From Filomicrobium sp. (lineage in GTDB: Bacteria; Pseudomonadota; Alphaproteobacteria; Rhizobiales; Hyphomicrobiaceae), in the NCBI GenBank assembly GCA_021775655.1, contig JAJFHK010000314.1:1-10801 (forward strand): a DNA stretch of 10,801 bases. The letters run 5' to 3'. Shown in pieces: positions 1 through 7,831 of this stretch (positions within the stretch are counted from its first letter, which is position 1; each line of letters opens with the position of its first letter). A program made the position numbers and the translations under genes. The notes below the pieces were generated by a model that saw nothing but the letters and a program-made list of their open reading frames with translations, was not told where the DNA came from and made no database searches.

Positions 1-180
1 CTGTCGGCAACGAAGAACGCGATCTTTGGAGGTAACTCGGCGAAGCTCTATGACTTTGCGGATTCAGAAGCGACTGTTGCGCATTATGCCGGAGACCGAC
101 TGAGTGAATATCGCGCCAAGTATAATGCAGAAGGTGCGGACCGCAGCAATATTGCCTATGGGTTTATCCACTCAGGTTGA
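1..180 (+). CDS. 3' end of a probable amidohydrolase-family protein (partial)
   Basis: Frame 1 is open from the first base to a TGA at 178-180, giving the last 59 residues of a protein whose start is outside the window. The stretch AIFGGNSAKLYDF matches the usual C-terminal signature of amidohydrolase_2 (TIM-barrel, decarboxylase-like) enzymes, in which a GGN-A-LY/F segment lies on the last helix. No catalytic metal ligands are in the visible part, so substrate and activity cannot be judged. The gene points toward the minus-strand operon and stops 56 nt before that operon's last stop codon. I see no convincing hairpin terminator in 181-236. It may be an unrelated flanking gene marking the edge of the glycan locus. 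The family call rests on one short motif. Confidence 0.55.
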   Translation: MSATKNAIFGGNSAKLYDFADSEATVAHYAGDRLSEYRAKYNAEGADRSNIAYGFIHSG

Positions 181-236
181 CGACAGACGGGTTTGGAGAG
201 ATGTGGTCAGAGCTTCGAAGGAAACCAGTGCTCGGG

Positions 237-1388
237 CTAAACTGAGATTTGCTCCAGCATGCCGATGATCGTGTCGACTTCGTCGTCAGACAGATCTGGA
301 TAGATCGGTAGTTGGAAGCCTTGATCAGCGACGTGCTCGGTATTTGGCAGCTCGACACGTAAGTCTTGATATGGCGGTTCGCGATGAGATGCCATGACAC
401 CTCGTCTGCAAGAAATGCCGTTGGCATGAAGTTCGCGAAGCACTTGATTGCGCGTCTCCACTCCTCCCTTGGCAACTGTCAGTTGGAATGATTGCCAGTT
501 GGGATTGGAATGGCTTGGCACGTGGGGAGCGACATAGGCAGGCATTGTGTTCAACGCATCGATATATCGCTGCGCGATTTCACGCCGACGCTTGAGCATC
601 TTATCGAGCTTGCCCATCTGCACGACGCCGATTGAAGCCTGGATGTCGGTGATGCGGAAATTGTATCCGACCTCGGGATAGGATTCAAAGTCGGTGGGCG
701 ATCCAGAATGGCGCTGGAAGTCGGTGAGCGACATGGCTTGGTGGCGCAGGAGCCTGAGCCTGATGGCCAGTTCTTCGTCGTTAGTGACGATCATGCCACC
801 TTCACCGGTCGTTACAACTTTGCGGGCGTGCATGCTGAAGATTGTCACGGGCGACAAGGCACCTACGGGGCGATCCCGAAAGACACTGCCGATTGAGCAG
901 GCCGCATCCTGGATGACGATTGCTCCGGCCTCATTGGCGATTTCGAGTATGCGGTCGATTTCGCAGGGAAGCCCGATCTGGTCGACCGGCAATATGGCTT
1001 TGGTGCGGGAGGTTACTTTTGAGGCTATGTCATCGGGGTCGACATTGAAGGTCGCGGGATCAACGTCGGCAAAGACCGGAGTCGCGCCAGCATGCACGAT
1101 GGCGTTGACCGAAGCGATGAATGTCAGGGAGGGCACGATGACCTCGTCTCCAGGTCCGATGCCCAGGGCCTTAAAGACTAGGAACGCCCCGGTCGTCCAA
1201 GAAGACACGCCCACAGCATTGCTGGTTTCGCAGTGCTCGGCGAAAAGCTGCTCGAGTTCCTTGAGGCGCGGACCTCCGACAACCCAGCCGCTTGCCACCG
1301 TTTGCGCAGCAGCTTGCTGTTCTTCTATGCCGAAACAGGGCTTCGCAAATGCTATCGGTGGAGCCTGTAGAGCCGTGGCTTGAGTCAT
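237..1388 (-). CDS. DegT/DnrJ/EryC1/StrS-family PLP-dependent sugar aminotransferase
   Basis: A 383-residue protein of normal length for the family, which transfers an amino group from glutamate or glutamine to a keto nucleotide-sugar in the cytoplasm. Family landmarks are in order: GDEVIVPSLTFIAS (residues 80-93), PVFADVDP (104-111), the cofactor-ring Asp in IQDAAC (D161), and FSMHARKVVTTGEGG, whose K190 is the expected PLP Schiff-base lysine. Two segments differ from the commonest form. The phosphate-binding stretch reads SSWTTGA (62-68) rather than NSGTSAL, and the loop after the central strand reads PVDQIGLP rather than VHIYGQP. It therefore belongs to a different subgroup from the aminotransferase that opens the operon. 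ATG at 1388 lies 15 nt after the stop of the upstream epimerase-like gene, with a GAGAG ribosome-binding sequence; it is the last gene of the operon. The regiochemistry (C3, C4 or other) cannot be read from sequence alone. Confidence 0.92.
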   Translation of the reverse strand: MTQATALQAPPIAFAKPCFGIEEQQAAAQTVASGWVVGGPRLKELEQLFAEHCETSNAVGVSSWTTGAFLVFKALGIGPGDEVIVPSLTFIASVNAIVHAGATPVFADVDPATFNVDPDDIASKVTSRTKAILPVDQIGLPCEIDRILEIANEAGAIVIQDAACSIGSVFRDRPVGALSPVTIFSMHARKVVTTGEGGMIVTNDEELAIRLRLLRHQAMSLTDFQRHSGSPTDFESYPEVGYNFRITDIQASIGVVQMGKLDKMLKRRREIAQRYIDALNTMPAYVAPHVPSHSNPNWQSFQLTVAKGGVETRNQVLRELHANGISCRRGVMASHREPPYQDLRVELPNTEHVADQGFQLPIYPDLSDDEVDTIIGMLEQISV

Positions 1389-1403
1389 TACGAGTGCTCT
1401 CAG

Positions 1404-2411
1404 TTATTCGCTGCTTGGCAGATTCCAGTTTTCGACCTGCTCTTCGATGAGTGCCTTAGGATCGGGATATTCTCGGCTAACCCAATCAAGATACTTTTCG
1501 AGTCCTTCTTCGAATCCGATCTTGGCTTCATAACCCAGGACGTCGCGAGCTTTGGCCGTGTCGGCGTGGAGCTGATGCACGTCGCCCGGACGCGGGTCAT
1601 GCAGCTCGACGCTGAGGTCGTTGCGCTTCAATGCAGTGAGCACATGTTCGGCGATCTCTCCCACCGTGATCATCTTGCCGAATGCCAGATTGACCCTCTT
1701 TCCGATCATCGCCTTGCTGAATCCGGCCATGCGAATGCCTTGGGCGACCTCGGTTACGTAGGTGAAGTCGCGACCGTTGGAAGCGTCACCGAAGACAACG
1801 GGTGGCTGGCCATTGCGCACACGGTTCACGAAGCGGGGGAGAACCTCGGCGCGCGTTCCGCGATGGTAGGCACGGGGGCCGTAAGCGTTGAACGGGCGTA
1901 CGACCATGGTCGGTAAATCGTAGGTGCGGAAGTAAGCCTCCGTGTAGAGTTCACCGGCAAATTTTGCAGCACCATAGACTGTCATTGGTTTGCAAATGGT
2001 CTCATCTTCCGACAATCGGCCGGTAGATGCATTGCCGTAAACTTCGGACGAGGAACAATAGATGAAGCTGCTGATGCCTGCGTGTCGCGCTGCTTCCAGC
2101 AGCAGCAGGGTGCCTGTTGCGTTCACGTCGTGGGATTCGATTGGTAGACGTAGCGAGCGGCGGACGCATTGCACGGCTAGATGAAAGACCATATCGCAGC
2201 CAGTGATTGATGATGCGACGACCTTTTCGTCGGTGATGCTGCCTTCCAGAATCTCGACATTCCCCGTTGCCTCAGCTTCGGCCAGGTTGCTGCGCGCACC
2301 AACTGAATAATCGTCGAGCACTCGTACCTTATGGCCTTCGGCCACGAGTTGGTCGACGAGATGGCTTCCGATGAAACCGGCGCCGCCGGTAACGAGGACG
2401 TTGCTGGTCAC
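1404..2411 (-). CDS. NAD-dependent epimerase/dehydratase (extended SDR) acting on a nucleotide-sugar
   Basis: A 335-residue extended short-chain dehydrogenase/reductase. The Rossmann motif TGGAGFIG is at residues 8-15, an acidic LDDYS follows beta-2 (32-36), the active-site strand carries SSSEVYG (120-126), and the catalytic YxxxK is Y146-K150. RPFNAYGPR (172-180) and GRDFTYV (213-219) are typical substrate-domain motifs. The start chosen is GTG at 2411: it sits just before the first Rossmann strand, one base after the upstream stop, with a strong GGGGGAG sequence upstream. An in-frame ATG at 2459 would add 16 basic residues that no family member needs. The Glu in SSSEVYG is common in 4,6-dehydratases and UDP-glucuronate decarboxylases, whereas classical GalE epimerases usually lack it. 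The overall sequence otherwise looks epimerase-like, so the reaction is left open. It could supply the keto-sugar or epimer used by the adjacent aminotransferase. Confidence 0.9.
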   Translation of the reverse strand: MTSNVLVTGGAGFIGSHLVDQLVAEGHKVRVLDDYSVGARSNLAEAEATGNVEILEGSITDEKVVASSITGCDMVFHLAVQCVRRSLRLPIESHDVNATGTLLLLEAARHAGISSFIYCSSSEVYGNASTGRLSEDETICKPMTVYGAAKFAGELYTEAYFRTYDLPTMVVRPFNAYGPRAYHRGTRAEVLPRFVNRVRNGQPPVVFGDASNGRDFTYVTEVAQGIRMAGFSKAMIGKRVNLAFGKMITVGEIAEHVLTALKRNDLSVELHDPRPGDVHQLHADTAKARDVLGYEAKIGFEEGLEKYLDWVSREYPDPKALIEEQVENWNLPSSE

Positions 2412-2412
2412 G

Positions 2413-3447
2413 TCAAACTCCCCCAGTCTGCGCCTTGCGCTGCTTCTCGAGAGAGGCAAGGCTGGTTTTCAAGCGCTCATCGGCCAATTCCAGAATACGG
2501 ACAACCTTGAGACCTTTTTCCCCATCCATTTTCGAAGTCTCCTTGCCTGCAATGACACCTGCAAAGTGACCCGCGACACCAGCAAGCGCTTCCGTGCGCG
2601 AAACGCGTGGCGAATAAATGTCACCGATCCGGTATTCGGGTATGATTGCGCTGCGCTGATCCTCGGGCTGGAAATCGATACCGTGATCATAGATCTTGAT
2701 TTTCTGATCCTGATCGAGGTCGTCCCAGATCAGCATTTTGCTCGTGCCGCCAATCGTAAAACGCCGTACCTTTACCGGCGACATCCAACTCATATTGAAG
2801 TGGGCTACGGCATTGTTGGCAAGATGCAACGTCAGGAAGACCATATCTGGACGCTTGGGATCGACGTGGCAGTATCCAGAAACCTCAAGGTCCACGATTT
2901 CGTCGTCGACCAAATAGTCGATGATGGATAGGTCGTGGGGTGCGAGATCCCACAGGCAATTCACATCCGGCTGAAACAATCCGAGATTGACCCGCATGGA
3001 GTCGAAATAGCAAATTCGACCGAGATCGCCGGACCGCGCGATCTTGGCAATGGACTGCACGGCTCCGGTAAACAAGAACGTATGATCGACCATCAGCACG
3101 CGGTCGGCCTTCTTGGCACGCGCGACGAGATCTTCAGCTTCGGCTGATGTCCGGGCAATGGGCTTCTCAACAAGAACGTGCTTGCCATGGTCGAGGGCGA
3201 GTGCGGCAAGCTGGTGATGTGTCGCCACGGGGGTCGCTATGACGACCGCGTCCACGTCCGGCAGCTTCATTAGTTCTGAAGGATCTTCGAAGGTCGCAAT
3301 GGCGGGATAAGTTGCCTTAACTTTTTCGCGAGCGGCCTCGCGCAGATCGGCAACCCCAACGACGTCGATCCCCGGTGTCGCGGCAAAGTTGCGAACGAGG
3401 TTCGGTCCCCAATAGCCATAGCCTGCAACACCAATCCGCAGCGTCAT
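2413..3447 (-). CDS. Gfo/Idh/MocA-family NAD(P)-dependent sugar dehydrogenase
   Basis: A 344-residue oxidoreductase of normal family length. The N-terminal Rossmann domain has GVAGYGYWGPN (6-16) for NAD binding and the conserved EKP motif (94-96), whose K95 is the usual catalytic lysine. The C-terminal alpha/beta domain carries WDLAPHDLS (166-174), with D167 and H171 in the usual catalytic-pair region. Enzymes of this kind oxidise sugar hydroxyls. In nucleotide-sugar loci they commonly make a 3-keto sugar for a DegT aminotransferase (WbpB/WlbA role), and partners for that are present here. However, the WDLxPHD form is not the WbpB signature I know best, so the exact substrate is inferred from context only. 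ATG at 3447 has an excellent GAGGAGG ribosome-binding site. The stop leaves one base before the GTG of the downstream SDR gene, so the two are probably translationally coupled. Confidence 0.92.
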   Translation of the reverse strand: MTLRIGVAGYGYWGPNLVRNFAATPGIDVVGVADLREAAREKVKATYPAIATFEDPSELMKLPDVDAVVIATPVATHHQLAALALDHGKHVLVEKPIARTSAEAEDLVARAKKADRVLMVDHTFLFTGAVQSIAKIARSGDLGRICYFDSMRVNLGLFQPDVNCLWDLAPHDLSIIDYLVDDEIVDLEVSGYCHVDPKRPDMVFLTLHLANNAVAHFNMSWMSPVKVRRFTIGGTSKMLIWDDLDQDQKIKIYDHGIDFQPEDQRSAIIPEYRIGDIYSPRVSRTEALAGVAGHFAGVIAGKETSKMDGEKGLKVVRILELADERLKTSLASLEKQRKAQTGGV

Positions 3448-3477
3448 GTCAAATCCTCCTCAACCGCGCGCCCATGA

Positions 3478-4419
3478 TCATCCGACAGGGGCGTTTCGGC
3501 CGCCTGCGTATCCCGCCAGGAGACCCAGCGCCGCGACGACAAGATAATTCAATCCATAAAGTACGCCACATGCAACGAAGCCTGCTTCACCGACACCACC
3601 TGCCTCGCTTGCAAGCCAGGCAAAGGTCGCTTCCCGGACGCCAATTCCTTGCAGCGAAATCGGCAACATCCGAGCGAGTTCGGTTACGACCGCGATCAAT
3701 GCAATGGGTGCGAGAGCAAGGCCCACACCGGTGTCGCTACTGATTGAATGTGCGCTGACCGCCCATACGGCGACGGATGCGAAACTCAAGGCGAGGGCGG
3801 CGGTGTTCGTTTGCCAGCCATTTGCTGTGAGGCCGGTAATTGCTGCTCTGGCGAAGCGGCCAGCCGCGCCATCCCAGCGCGATGGGATTCTAATTCGTGA
3901 AAGCAGCGCCAAGCCGATGATTATCCCTATGGCTAAGGTGAGGAAAATCGATGCGCTTGCCTCGAACACCGGCGACTTGGCCGCTCCGCTGCTTAACAAA
4001 TAGGCCACGAGGAATACAGCCGATTGACCCCAAATTCCCATGATCCGTTCTAACAGAACAAGTCCAGCGCTTCGCATGCGTCCGCCTCTGGACTCGTCGC
4101 TCTTGATAACTCGATAAGCGTCGGCGCCGACAGCTCCCGGTGTCACCAGGTTGTAGACGGAGGCTTGGCAAGCGATCAGCATGTCACTGAAGCGCGGTGA
4201 CTCATTGCGGTCGGCAATCAGCAGTGCCCAGCGCAGCGAGGTGCAGAGGTGTGTAGCAAGAATAAAGAGGAGACAAACGAGCATCGAGGAGAAGGAGATT
4301 CGTTGCAGAGCCGCAATCAGTCCATTCCAATCGAGTAGGTACAAGGCGACCGCGACGACGAGAGCAGTTCCCGTCAATCCAAGCAAGAGCCTCAACATCG
4401 AGCGTCCCGGAGCTGCCAC
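3478..4419 (-). CDS. Flippase-like multi-pass membrane protein (lysylphosphatidylglycerol synthase TM-domain family)
   Basis: A 313-residue, strongly hydrophobic protein with about seven or eight predicted transmembrane segments: roughly residues 9-29, 45-68, 131-149, 156-174, 205-223, 233-249, 256-275 and 283-303. Three family motifs are visible. NLVTPGAVGADAYRV (90-104) corresponds to the usual N-PG-xGGD-YR, SAGLVLLERIMG (117-128) to the VLxER segment, and LPISLQGIGVREATF (252-266) to the LPIS-GxGxREG signature. There is no C-terminal catalytic domain of MprF type. Such stand-alone proteins are often found in glycan loci and are suspected of lipid or lipid-linked-sugar translocation, but function is unproven for most. 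The start taken is GTG at 4419, one base after the sulfotransferase stop; an in-frame ATG at 4398 (residue 8) is nearly as good. A 30-nt gap follows before the dehydrogenase gene. Confidence 0.85.
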   Translation of the reverse strand: MAAPGRSMLRLLLGLTGTALVVAVALYLLDWNGLIAALQRISFSSMLVCLLFILATHLCTSLRWALLIADRNESPRFSDMLIACQASVYNLVTPGAVGADAYRVIKSDESRGGRMRSAGLVLLERIMGIWGQSAVFLVAYLLSSGAAKSPVFEASASIFLTLAIGIIIGLALLSRIRIPSRWDGAAGRFARAAITGLTANGWQTNTAALALSFASVAVWAVSAHSISSDTGVGLALAPIALIAVVTELARMLPISLQGIGVREATFAWLASEAGGVGEAGFVACGVLYGLNYLVVAALGLLAGYAGGRNAPVG

Positions 4420-4420
4420 C

Positions 4421-5230
4421 TCAGAAGCCCCATCGCCCTACGTCGACATGGCAAAGTTCGGCAAGCAGCTGCATGTCGGGTTGCAAGCGGTCGCGGAGCC
4501 AGCGGTCAGTTTGTGCAGAGAGCGTCAATTTGTAATCTTCAAGGGCGTTGACCGCACCCGTTTCAAGTTTCGACCATGGTAGCGGATCGAGTTTCATGAA
4601 CGCTTGCAGATCTGCAATGAACACATCTGGCTCATTCATTGCTTCCTCCAGCATGATTACCTTGATGCGCTCCTTACCGATCGCGTCGATCCAGGCACTG
4701 ATGTGCGAGCCGTATTTACTTCGGATCAGGTAGTCAAATGGACGTGCATATTCGAGGCCGGGAGGCAGCGGGCTTGGACGTTTCTCCTGAAGTTTCACAG
4801 CGGTTTCGAAATCCAGCGTCTCAAGTTGATTCCGCGTTGTGCGGAGCCAATTCGAATAGGCCCTTTCAATGGGATCGCGCAAAATGAAAATGATGGATGA
4901 CTGCGGCAGCAAACGGCTGAATCGCTGGCGGGCATCTTCGTTCTCGAGGTAATAGCTGGTCTTCTCGACAGTGACGACGTTGTCGGGCACCTGGGCGAAG
5001 AGTTGATCATAGGCTGCTAGAAATCCTTCATCGCCTTCTCGATGCGGCACCATCAGCACTTTGCGTTCGGGAATAAATGGCTTTGCGACGAATACGCCGG
5101 GATGCTTATCGAGGATTTCGCACAGCAAGGTCGTGCCTGAGCGCGGTGCCCCACCGATCACGAAGTCCGGCAGGCGGCAGGCTGCGCCGTGACGTGAAAA
5201 GAGCGCTTGTCCCGTCTGAGCTGCATTCAT
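4421..5230 (-). CDS. PAPS-dependent sulfotransferase-domain protein
   Basis: A 269-residue cytoplasmic-type sulfotransferase that would move a sulfuryl group from 3'-phosphoadenylyl sulfate to a hydroxyl or amine acceptor. The 5'-phosphosulfate loop GGAPRSGTTLL is at residues 26-36, a VEKTSYYL segment (88-95) follows, and the 3'-phosphate-binding motif LRDPIERAYSNW is at 117-128 with R118 and S126 as the expected contacts. Further on, KYGSHISAWIDAIG and IMLEEAM fit the family's C-terminal helix-strand pattern. The ATG at 5230 overlaps the preceding stop as ATGA and starts close to the first core strand. An in-frame upstream GTG at 5275 would lie inside the preceding gene and is less likely. 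The context of aminotransferases, a sugar dehydrogenase and a flippase-like protein suggests a glycan or glycolipid acceptor, which is inference. There is no signal peptide, so sulfation would precede export. Confidence 0.9.
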   Translation of the reverse strand: MNAAQTGQALFSRHGAACRLPDFVIGGAPRSGTTLLCEILDKHPGVFVAKPFIPERKVLMVPHREGDEGFLAAYDQLFAQVPDNVVTVEKTSYYLENEDARQRFSRLLPQSSIIFILRDPIERAYSNWLRTTRNQLETLDFETAVKLQEKRPSPLPPGLEYARPFDYLIRSKYGSHISAWIDAIGKERIKVIMLEEAMNEPDVFIADLQAFMKLDPLPWSKLETGAVNALEDYKLTLSAQTDRWLRDRLQPDMQLLAELCHVDVGRWGF

Positions 5231-6696
5231 GATGCGTCGACCTGCGGTGCGATCTGCCCAGCCCAAGGGCACCATTCCAATGGGGAATCTGGAGAAAGAA
5301 AATTGTCGACACGGATCTGTTCGACCTCACCGAGGAACATAGAATGGGTGCCGAGCCGGACCTCGTCGACGACCCTGCAATCGAAATGCACTGGGAGTTC
5401 GGCGAAGCAGAACCCGTTTTCGAGCTCGATAGGTGTGAGGCCGGAGCACTTCGCCTTCAATGGATCGTCACGGAGTGAAATGTTGCCGAGGTAGGCGATC
5501 GCATCCAGAACCGTTTGGTCATAGATCGGAACGCCACAACCGAAGCGGCCTGCCGAGCGTATGACATCGAGCGAAGCACGAGGCGCGTACCGGGCATTAA
5601 TGCGGCCGTAGGAAACGCAGATGGCGACGGTGAATGGATGGCGAGCCATGATCGATGTAGACCCGCAAGGGAAGGCTGCAACCTTATTTCCGTGACGCGC
5701 GGTGATGATGCCGACGGATGATGGAAAGTAACATGGCCAGCGCGCCTTGTCGTTTTCGACCTCGGTCTCGCCCGGCTCAAGCGGCTTCACGTCCAATACG
5801 GAAAAATCGCCAGACGGCGTGCCTTCGAAGGCGATAGTCTCTGGGGATGGAAAGACGTAATCGGAACGATAGGATTTCTGATAGCCGACGCGTGCGAGCT
5901 GATCCTTGCGATGCTGGAGGGTTGCTGGTTTTTTATCTGACGGTGTCGCGAAATTTCCATCCTGCCGGCGCCAAACAGGAAGGCTTCGCCAATGGATCGG
6001 CTTGTCGCCTGAGGCAATGTCGCGGCGTAGCGAGATCGTTTCAATCTCGAACATGTAGATCCGGTGGCTGCCACAATCGACCCAGGCCGCTTCGTTGACT
6101 GGGACTCCGTCGAAGTCCGGTCCCGGTTTCACGAAGCGACCCTCATAGATCAGGTAGGCACCATCGATGACCGGGGCAGGGCTGCGCAGTGCGGGCCGGT
6201 AGCGATTTGCAGCCTTGGATAGCCTCTCCGGCATGTCACTTGCTTCGGTCGAGGCGATGGCATTCATGACTTGCTTGAGTTCGTCGCCAGGGAACAGGAA
6301 CTGGACTGCAACGGTTCCTGTCTCCTCGACAAGCGACATGAATTCCGAGCGTTCGTAGTGTCGTGTGGAAAGCGGAGTCCGGCAGAACGACAGCGCGAGC
6401 GTGTAGGGGAAGCGATTGACGATCGCCGCCCCGACGACCTTTTCGATTGCCGATTTCTGGCCGTCACTGGTTGTCGCAATTGACAATGCAGATGGGAAAA
6501 AAGCCGGCCACCGGCTGTCGTCAGAAACCTCAACTGTGCTTTCGGGCAGGTTCCGCACGCGCCAGTTTCCGTCATCGCTCGTTGACCACTGGGGGCCGTC
6601 CAGTGCACCGGCGTACGGCCACGCGTAGCTCGTGCGCATCCTGTCTGATGGAAGACCGGGGACGGGTTTATATATTGCCGATGCTCCGTCAGCCAT
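5227..6696 (-). CDS. Protein with two tandem flavin-reductase-like domains
   Basis: A 489-residue protein, about twice the length of a single-domain flavin reductase, built from two related halves. Half 1 (about 20-245) has RWPAFFPSALSIAT (62-75), NRFPYTLA (94-101), RHYERSEF (112-119) and GSHRIYMFEIE (209-219). Half 2 (about 272-489) has RWPCYFPSSVGIIT (319-332), ARHPFTVA (351-358), ARYAPRAS (368-375) and GTHSMFLGEVE (449-459). The order and spacing match, so this is an internal duplication. Half 2 looks like a canonical flavin reductase (HFDCRVVDEVRLGTH); half 1 is more diverged. Known relatives bind FMN or FAD and reduce it with NAD(P)H for a partner oxygenase, but some are other flavoproteins. 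The start chosen is ATG at 6696, with GGGAG about 10 nt upstream; it overlaps the preceding gene by 8 nt. Its stop overlaps the sulfotransferase start as ATGA. No partner oxygenase is visible, so its role in a sugar operon is unknown. Confidence 0.85.
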   Translation of the reverse strand: MADGASAIYKPVPGLPSDRMRTSYAWPYAGALDGPQWSTSDDGNWRVRNLPESTVEVSDDSRWPAFFPSALSIATTSDGQKSAIEKVVGAAIVNRFPYTLALSFCRTPLSTRHYERSEFMSLVEETGTVAVQFLFPGDELKQVMNAIASTEASDMPERLSKAANRYRPALRSPAPVIDGAYLIYEGRFVKPGPDFDGVPVNEAAWVDCGSHRIYMFEIETISLRRDIASGDKPIHWRSLPVWRRQDGNFATPSDKKPATLQHRKDQLARVGYQKSYRSDYVFPSPETIAFEGTPSGDFSVLDVKPLEPGETEVENDKARWPCYFPSSVGIITARHGNKVAAFPCGSTSIMARHPFTVAICVSYGRINARYAPRASLDVIRSAGRFGCGVPIYDQTVLDAIAYLGNISLRDDPLKAKCSGLTPIELENGFCFAELPVHFDCRVVDEVRLGTHSMFLGEVEQIRVDNFLSPDSPLEWCPWAGQIAPQVDAS

Positions 6697-7810
6697 TGGC
6701 GGTGAACTCCCGGATCTCACTTACAACTTGGTTCACCTGTGCGTCGGTCATTCCTATGAAGAGGGGTAGCGAAAGACCCTCGTTCGCCCAGCGGTCTGAA
6801 ACCGGGTAGCTGTCGACATCGAAGTTGTAGGTTTTCATGCACGGCTGGCGATGCAGCGGGACTGGGTAGTGCAGACCCGTCTGAATACTGCGTGTGTTGA
6901 GATATGCCTGCAGCTCATCTCGCATCGGTGTTCGGATTACAAAGAGGTGCCAGACGTGGTCGCCATTGACGATCTGCGGCACCTCGATGGGCAGACCGGA
7001 CAATCCTTCATGATAGAGCTGACCAAGTCGCTTGCGTTCTGCGATCCAGCTATCCATCAGCCGAAGCTTGTGGCGCAAGACGACGGCTTGGAGACCGTCG
7101 AGCCTGTAGTTGTAGCCAGTCTCTTCGGATATGTAGCGCTCGCGCTGGGCGTGATTGCGCAGGCATCGCAAGCGATCGGCGATCTTTTCGTCCTGCGTGA
7201 TCACGAGGCCTGCCTCGCCTGCGGCGCCGAGGTTTTTGCCGGGATAGAAGCTCACACATCCGCATTCCCCAAACGTACCGGTCATCCGGCCATCGAAGCG
7301 TGCGCCGATTGATTGGGCCGCATCCTCGATGACGACGAGCCCGTGTTCGTCGGCGAATTGCTTTACCGCATTGAGGTTTGTCGGTTGACCGTAGATGTGG
7401 ACCGGCATGATGGCCTTGGTGCGGTCGGTTATACGCTTGCGGGCATCATCGATATCGATGGTGCCGGTTTCTGCGTCGACATCGCAAAGGACCGGTGTGG
7501 CGTTTGCGTAGATTGCTCCCCAGGCGGTGGCGATAAATGTGTGTGCGGGCAGAAGGATCTCGTCGCCTGGGCCGATGTCGTTGGCTACGACCGCCAGGTG
7601 CAGTGCAGATGTGCCCGAGTTGACGCCTACAGCATGGCGGCTTCCCATCCATTCGGCGATTTCTTGCTCGAATGCGGCTGCGTGCGGGCCGAGGCAGAAC
7701 GCGCTCTTTTGGAAAACGTCATCAAAGTCCTTCTTAACGCCCTGCTCGATCTGTCGCCACTGCACGAGCAAATCATTGAAAGGCACTTCGTTGGCCTCGG
7801 TCGTCGACAT
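6689..7810 (-). CDS. DegT/DnrJ/EryC1/StrS-family PLP-dependent sugar aminotransferase (first gene of the operon)
   Basis: A 373-residue aminotransferase with the classical family pattern: NSGTSALHLA (64-73) binding the PLP phosphate, LPAHTFIATAW (87-97), MPVHIYGQP (135-143), IEDAAQSIGA (161-170) with the ring-stacking Asp, and SFYPGKNLGAAGEAG (187-201), whose K192 should form the PLP Schiff base. The FYPGKNLGA form is seen in 3-amino-sugar aminotransferases such as QdtB/FdtB as well as in WbpE-like enzymes, so a C3 role is plausible but not proven. ATG at 7810 is preferred over an in-frame GTG at 7816 because an AGGA sequence lies about ten bases before the ATG and too close to the GTG. The gene opens the seven-gene operon. 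A long spacer with repeats lies upstream. Together with the Gfo/Idh/MocA dehydrogenase and the nearby acetyltransferase it could form an oxidation-amination-acetylation module. Confidence 0.93.
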   Translation of the reverse strand: MSTTEANEVPFNDLLVQWRQIEQGVKKDFDDVFQKSAFCLGPHAAAFEQEIAEWMGSRHAVGVNSGTSALHLAVVANDIGPGDEILLPAHTFIATAWGAIYANATPVLCDVDAETGTIDIDDARKRITDRTKAIMPVHIYGQPTNLNAVKQFADEHGLVVIEDAAQSIGARFDGRMTGTFGECGCVSFYPGKNLGAAGEAGLVITQDEKIADRLRCLRNHAQRERYISEETGYNYRLDGLQAVVLRHKLRLMDSWIAERKRLGQLYHEGLSGLPIEVPQIVNGDHVWHLFVIRTPMRDELQAYLNTRSIQTGLHYPVPLHRQPCMKTYNFDVDSYPVSDRWANEGLSLPLFIGMTDAQVNQVVSEIREFTANG

Positions 7811-7831
7811 AGACACCAGTTCCTGACCCCT

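Noticed and set aside
181..236. Terminator between the converging amidohydrolase and operon ends
   Set aside because: Only short, weak pairings such as GAGC/GCTC were found and there is no T-run.
694..1383. Plus-strand open frame of about 229 codons opposite the last aminotransferase gene
   Set aside because: It is the reverse shadow of a clearly recognised enzyme; its sequence has no family motif and the codon pattern follows the minus-strand gene.
1380..1916. Plus-strand open frame of 178 codons
   Set aside because: Lies antisense to the SDR gene with no motif or independent ribosome-binding site.
2412..2459. Upstream ATG start for the SDR gene
   Set aside because: It would add 16 residues overlapping the dehydrogenase gene; the GTG at 2411 has a strong ribosome-binding site and begins at the Rossmann fold.
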